From positions 1 to 30,454 of the IMG/VR virus record IMGVR_UViG_3300003872_000009: 30,454 bases of DNA; one strand, given 5' to 3'. This stretch comes from a virus. The number at the start of each line of letters is the position of its first letter. The first letter of the stretch is position 1. The position numbers and the translations under genes were made by a program. Shown here piece after piece: positions 30,082-30,454 of this stretch. Below the pieces are notes generated by a model. It ran no database searches, had not been told where the DNA came from, and saw only the letters and a list, made by a program, of their open reading frames with translations.

Positions 30082-30454
30082 TGGCCACCGTAGCCCTAGC
30101 CACAGCGGGATCTTGGCTCGCCAAGACCGTTCTTGGCGAGAGCTTCAAGTTTCTTGGGATATCTGCTGCTGGCTGGGGATGGATGGCAGGTTCTCTTCTT
30201 GGCAGCGCACTGTTTGGTCCCAAGATTCCAACTCAATACGGGCCTAGGATATCCGATCTGAAAGCGCCTTCTGGCGCCTATGGCGTCGCCATACCGAAGG
30301 CGTTTGGGACCATAAAGATAGCAGGTAAGTTTATATGGGCATCTGACATAAGGGAAGTAAAGATAGTAAAGGTTTATAAGAAGAAGTTTTTATTTGGCCT
30401 TATAAAGAAGAAGTATACTGTGGTTACATACGAGTACTATGCCGATTTTGCGGT
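30081..30454 (+). CDS. Second tail-hub protein, GTA gp15-like (partial, runs off the window)
   Basis: The first 124 residues are present. After glycine-rich hydrophobic helices (GWGWMAGSLLGSALFGPKIP) comes YGPRISDLKAPSGAYGVAIP, FIWASDIREVK and YEYYADFAV. This matches, segment for segment, the start of the hub at 25569 (GPRISDLQVTSGADYGTPIT, LIWAADIKERS, YKYFADFAV). It is therefore a paralogue, and in the usual GTA position behind the NlpC/P60 gene. The 25569 gene is the extra copy. The C-terminal part is outside the window, so the domain content is unknown. Confidence 0.9.
   Translation, partial: MATVALATAGSWLAKTVLGESFKFLGISAAGWGWMAGSLLGSALFGPKIPTQYGPRISDLKAPSGAYGVAIPKAFGTIKIAGKFIWASDIREVKIVKVYKKKFLFGLIKKKYTVVTYEYYADFA

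Noticed and set aside
2295-30454. TTATAA sites as target duplications of a piggyBac-like element
   Set aside because: No transposase or terminal inverted repeats; the sites are dispersed and intact within genes.

Overview
The window is part of the genome of a tailed, long-tailed (siphovirus-like) bacteriophage. The head-tail gene order is HK97-type portal, prohead protease, major capsid protein, connectors, major tail protein, frameshifted tail chaperone, tape measure, and a tail-tip block. The tail tip (DUF2460, DUF2163, NlpC/P60 peptidase, large hub protein) matches the gene transfer agent (GTA) gp12-gp15 order. This type of module is common in phages and GTAs of Alphaproteobacteria, so an alphaproteobacterial host is likely but is not shown directly. 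No integrase, terminase, DNA polymerase, lysis cassette, tRNA, CRISPR or insertion sequence was recognised; the missing phage genes presumably lie outside the window.

Layout. (1) 1-1930 is a very GC-rich domain unlike the rest. It has degenerate 54-55 bp tandem repeats, a Z-DNA-prone tract, a consensus promoter overlapping a palindrome, and two genes (555-1013, 1218-1826) separated and followed by very strong hairpin terminators. Both genes and their flanks are packed with back-to-back perfect inverted repeats, several with GNRA-type loops. The second gene ends in a histone-H1-like Lys/Ala tail. (2) 1930-2639 holds no convincing gene but has direct repeats, AT-rich motifs and a possible leader peptide. 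(3) 2640-3416 encodes a PP-loop/PAPS-reductase-like protein read rightward. (4) 3482-10867 is mostly a leftward, tightly overlapping cluster of small early-type genes: a dCMP deaminase, two HTH regulators, a secreted protein and many unknowns. It has at least three consensus sigma70 promoters and a small rightward membrane-protein cassette at 6231-6989. (5) 11051 to the end is the rightward structural module.

How it works together. The leftward cluster probably acts early (nucleotide supply, regulation, host interaction) from promoters at about 10940, 9515 and 6158. The rightward module builds capsid and tail. The capsid, capsid-accessory and major tail genes have a GC-richer, ATC-rich codon style, while neighbours use many ATA codons, consistent with expression-level tuning.

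Most unusual signals: the hairpin-array coding domain at the left; a genome-wide excess of the palindrome TTATAA (about 65 copies by eye against about 7 expected), absent from the hairpin domain and the capsid region; a textbook -1 frameshift cassette with a nested hairpin; and two paralogous tail-hub genes flanking the NlpC/P60 gene, the first carrying a propeller-like insertion and a C-terminal LamG-like domain.
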